Shown here in pieces: positions 7,130 through 7,234 of a stretch of DNA of 7,234 bases; the stretch's first letter is position 1; each line of letters opens with the position of its first letter. The translations under genes were made by a program, and so were the position numbers. The DNA is from Bacteroidota bacterium (GTDB lineage Bacteria > Bacteroidota > Bacteroidia > Bacteroidales > UBA12481), in assembly GCA_030592205.1 (NCBI GenBank), contig JAUVKA010000202.1, positions 1 to 7,234 on the forward strand. The letters run 5' to 3'. A model generated the notes under the pieces. That model did no database searches. It was not told where the DNA came from and saw only the letters and a list, made by a program, of their open reading frames with translations.

Positions 7130-7157
7130 TTTTTTTATATCTTACATCTGGAGCCTG

Positions 7158-7176
7158 CCCCGGACTTGATCCGGGG
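7158..7176. repeat. Perfect 7-bp hairpin CCCCGGA/TCCGGGG with CTTGA loop
   Basis: CCCCGGA (7158-7164) and TCCGGGG (7170-7176) are exact complements around the five-base loop CTTGA. The stem is six G-C pairs plus one A-T, much more GC-rich than its surroundings. It is 45 bases past the mutS stop and could act as an RNA 3'-end stabiliser or a weak terminator, but only TCTTGAATC follows, not a T-run. It resembles dispersed intergenic palindromes I recall from other genomes; copy number must be checked. Confidence 0.8.
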
Positions 7177-7215
7177 TCTTGAATCTTGTATCTTGTATCT
7201 TGAGTTTTGTATCTT
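7177..7215 (+). repeat. TCTTGTA heptamer tandem array
   Basis: Starting directly after the hairpin, the units read TCTTGAA, TCTTGTA, TCTTGTA, TCTTGAG, TTTTGTA and then TCTT before the pattern decays. The period is seven bases, the same as in the GTGACRA blocks but with a different sequence. It has no spacers, so it is not CRISPR. The array lies in the 121-bp stretch after mutS where I see no supported gene; the stretch runs to the window edge. Confidence 0.8.
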
Positions 7216-7234
7216 ATGAAAAGATGTTCCTGGC

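Noticed and set aside
7130..7136. T7 run after mutS as an intrinsic terminator
   Set aside because: The sequence before it (GTGACRA units) cannot form a stem, and the nearby GC-rich hairpin lies downstream of the T-run, the wrong order.
7177..7215. Possible CRISPR-like repeat array
   Set aside because: The units are seven bases, directly adjacent and degenerate, with no spacers, so this is a simple tandem repeat.
7217..7234. ATG near the right edge that could start a new gene (MKRCSW)
   Set aside because: Only six codons are visible, it emerges from the heptamer array, and no ribosome-binding or promoter signal supports it.

Overview
The window looks like ordinary chromosome from a member of the Bacteroidota, probably an environmental Bacteroidales/Marinilabiliales-type organism. 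The evidence is a perfect TAnnTTTG -7 element in front of mutS, weak or absent Shine-Dalgarno sequences at most starts, the pairing of a LolD-type ATPase with a TIGR02757/DUF2400 protein (a neighbourhood I associate with this phylum), and Bacteroidota-like wording of the MutS ATPase motifs. No tRNA, rRNA, CRISPR array, transposase or phage gene is visible. The species cannot be named from the sequence alone.

Layout, left to right. Positions 1-153 are the 3' end of an unrecognised plus-strand gene. Positions 221-1668 hold a LolD-like ABC ATPase whose stop overlaps the start of a TIGR02757/DUF2400 gene. A short 38-bp gap leads to an FkbO/Hyg5-type chorismatase-like protein of the RidA superfamily (1707-2930). 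These three plus-strand genes could be one transcript. A saccharopine dehydrogenase-family gene (3002-4336, minus) converges on them. A 149-bp divergent spacer carries a recognisable promoter for full-length mutS (4486-7113, plus). The final 121 bp hold no gene I can support and are filled with short repeats.

The genes do not form one obvious pathway: lipoprotein export or another MacB/LolD-type transport step, a possible nucleic-acid enzyme, a chorismate-handling enzyme, a lysine-related dehydrogenase and mismatch repair. Nothing in the window proves a new multi-gene system.

The most unusual feature is repeat DNA at gene ends. Two 27-bp blocks built from a GTGACRA heptamer sit at the 3' ends of two unrelated genes, the chorismatase-like gene and mutS. 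In both cases the gene's own stop codon lies inside the block. Both blocks are preceded by ATA, end in GTGACC and are followed by a run of seven identical bases (A7 or T7). Because the unit is seven bases long and contains TGA, the block stops translation in all three frames of one strand. Other short repeats lie next to each block: GGTTACG and GATTC units beside the first, and a CCCCGGA hairpin plus a TCTTGTA heptamer array beside the second. The two least characterised proteins, TIGR02757 and the chorismatase-like protein, are the most interesting gene products.
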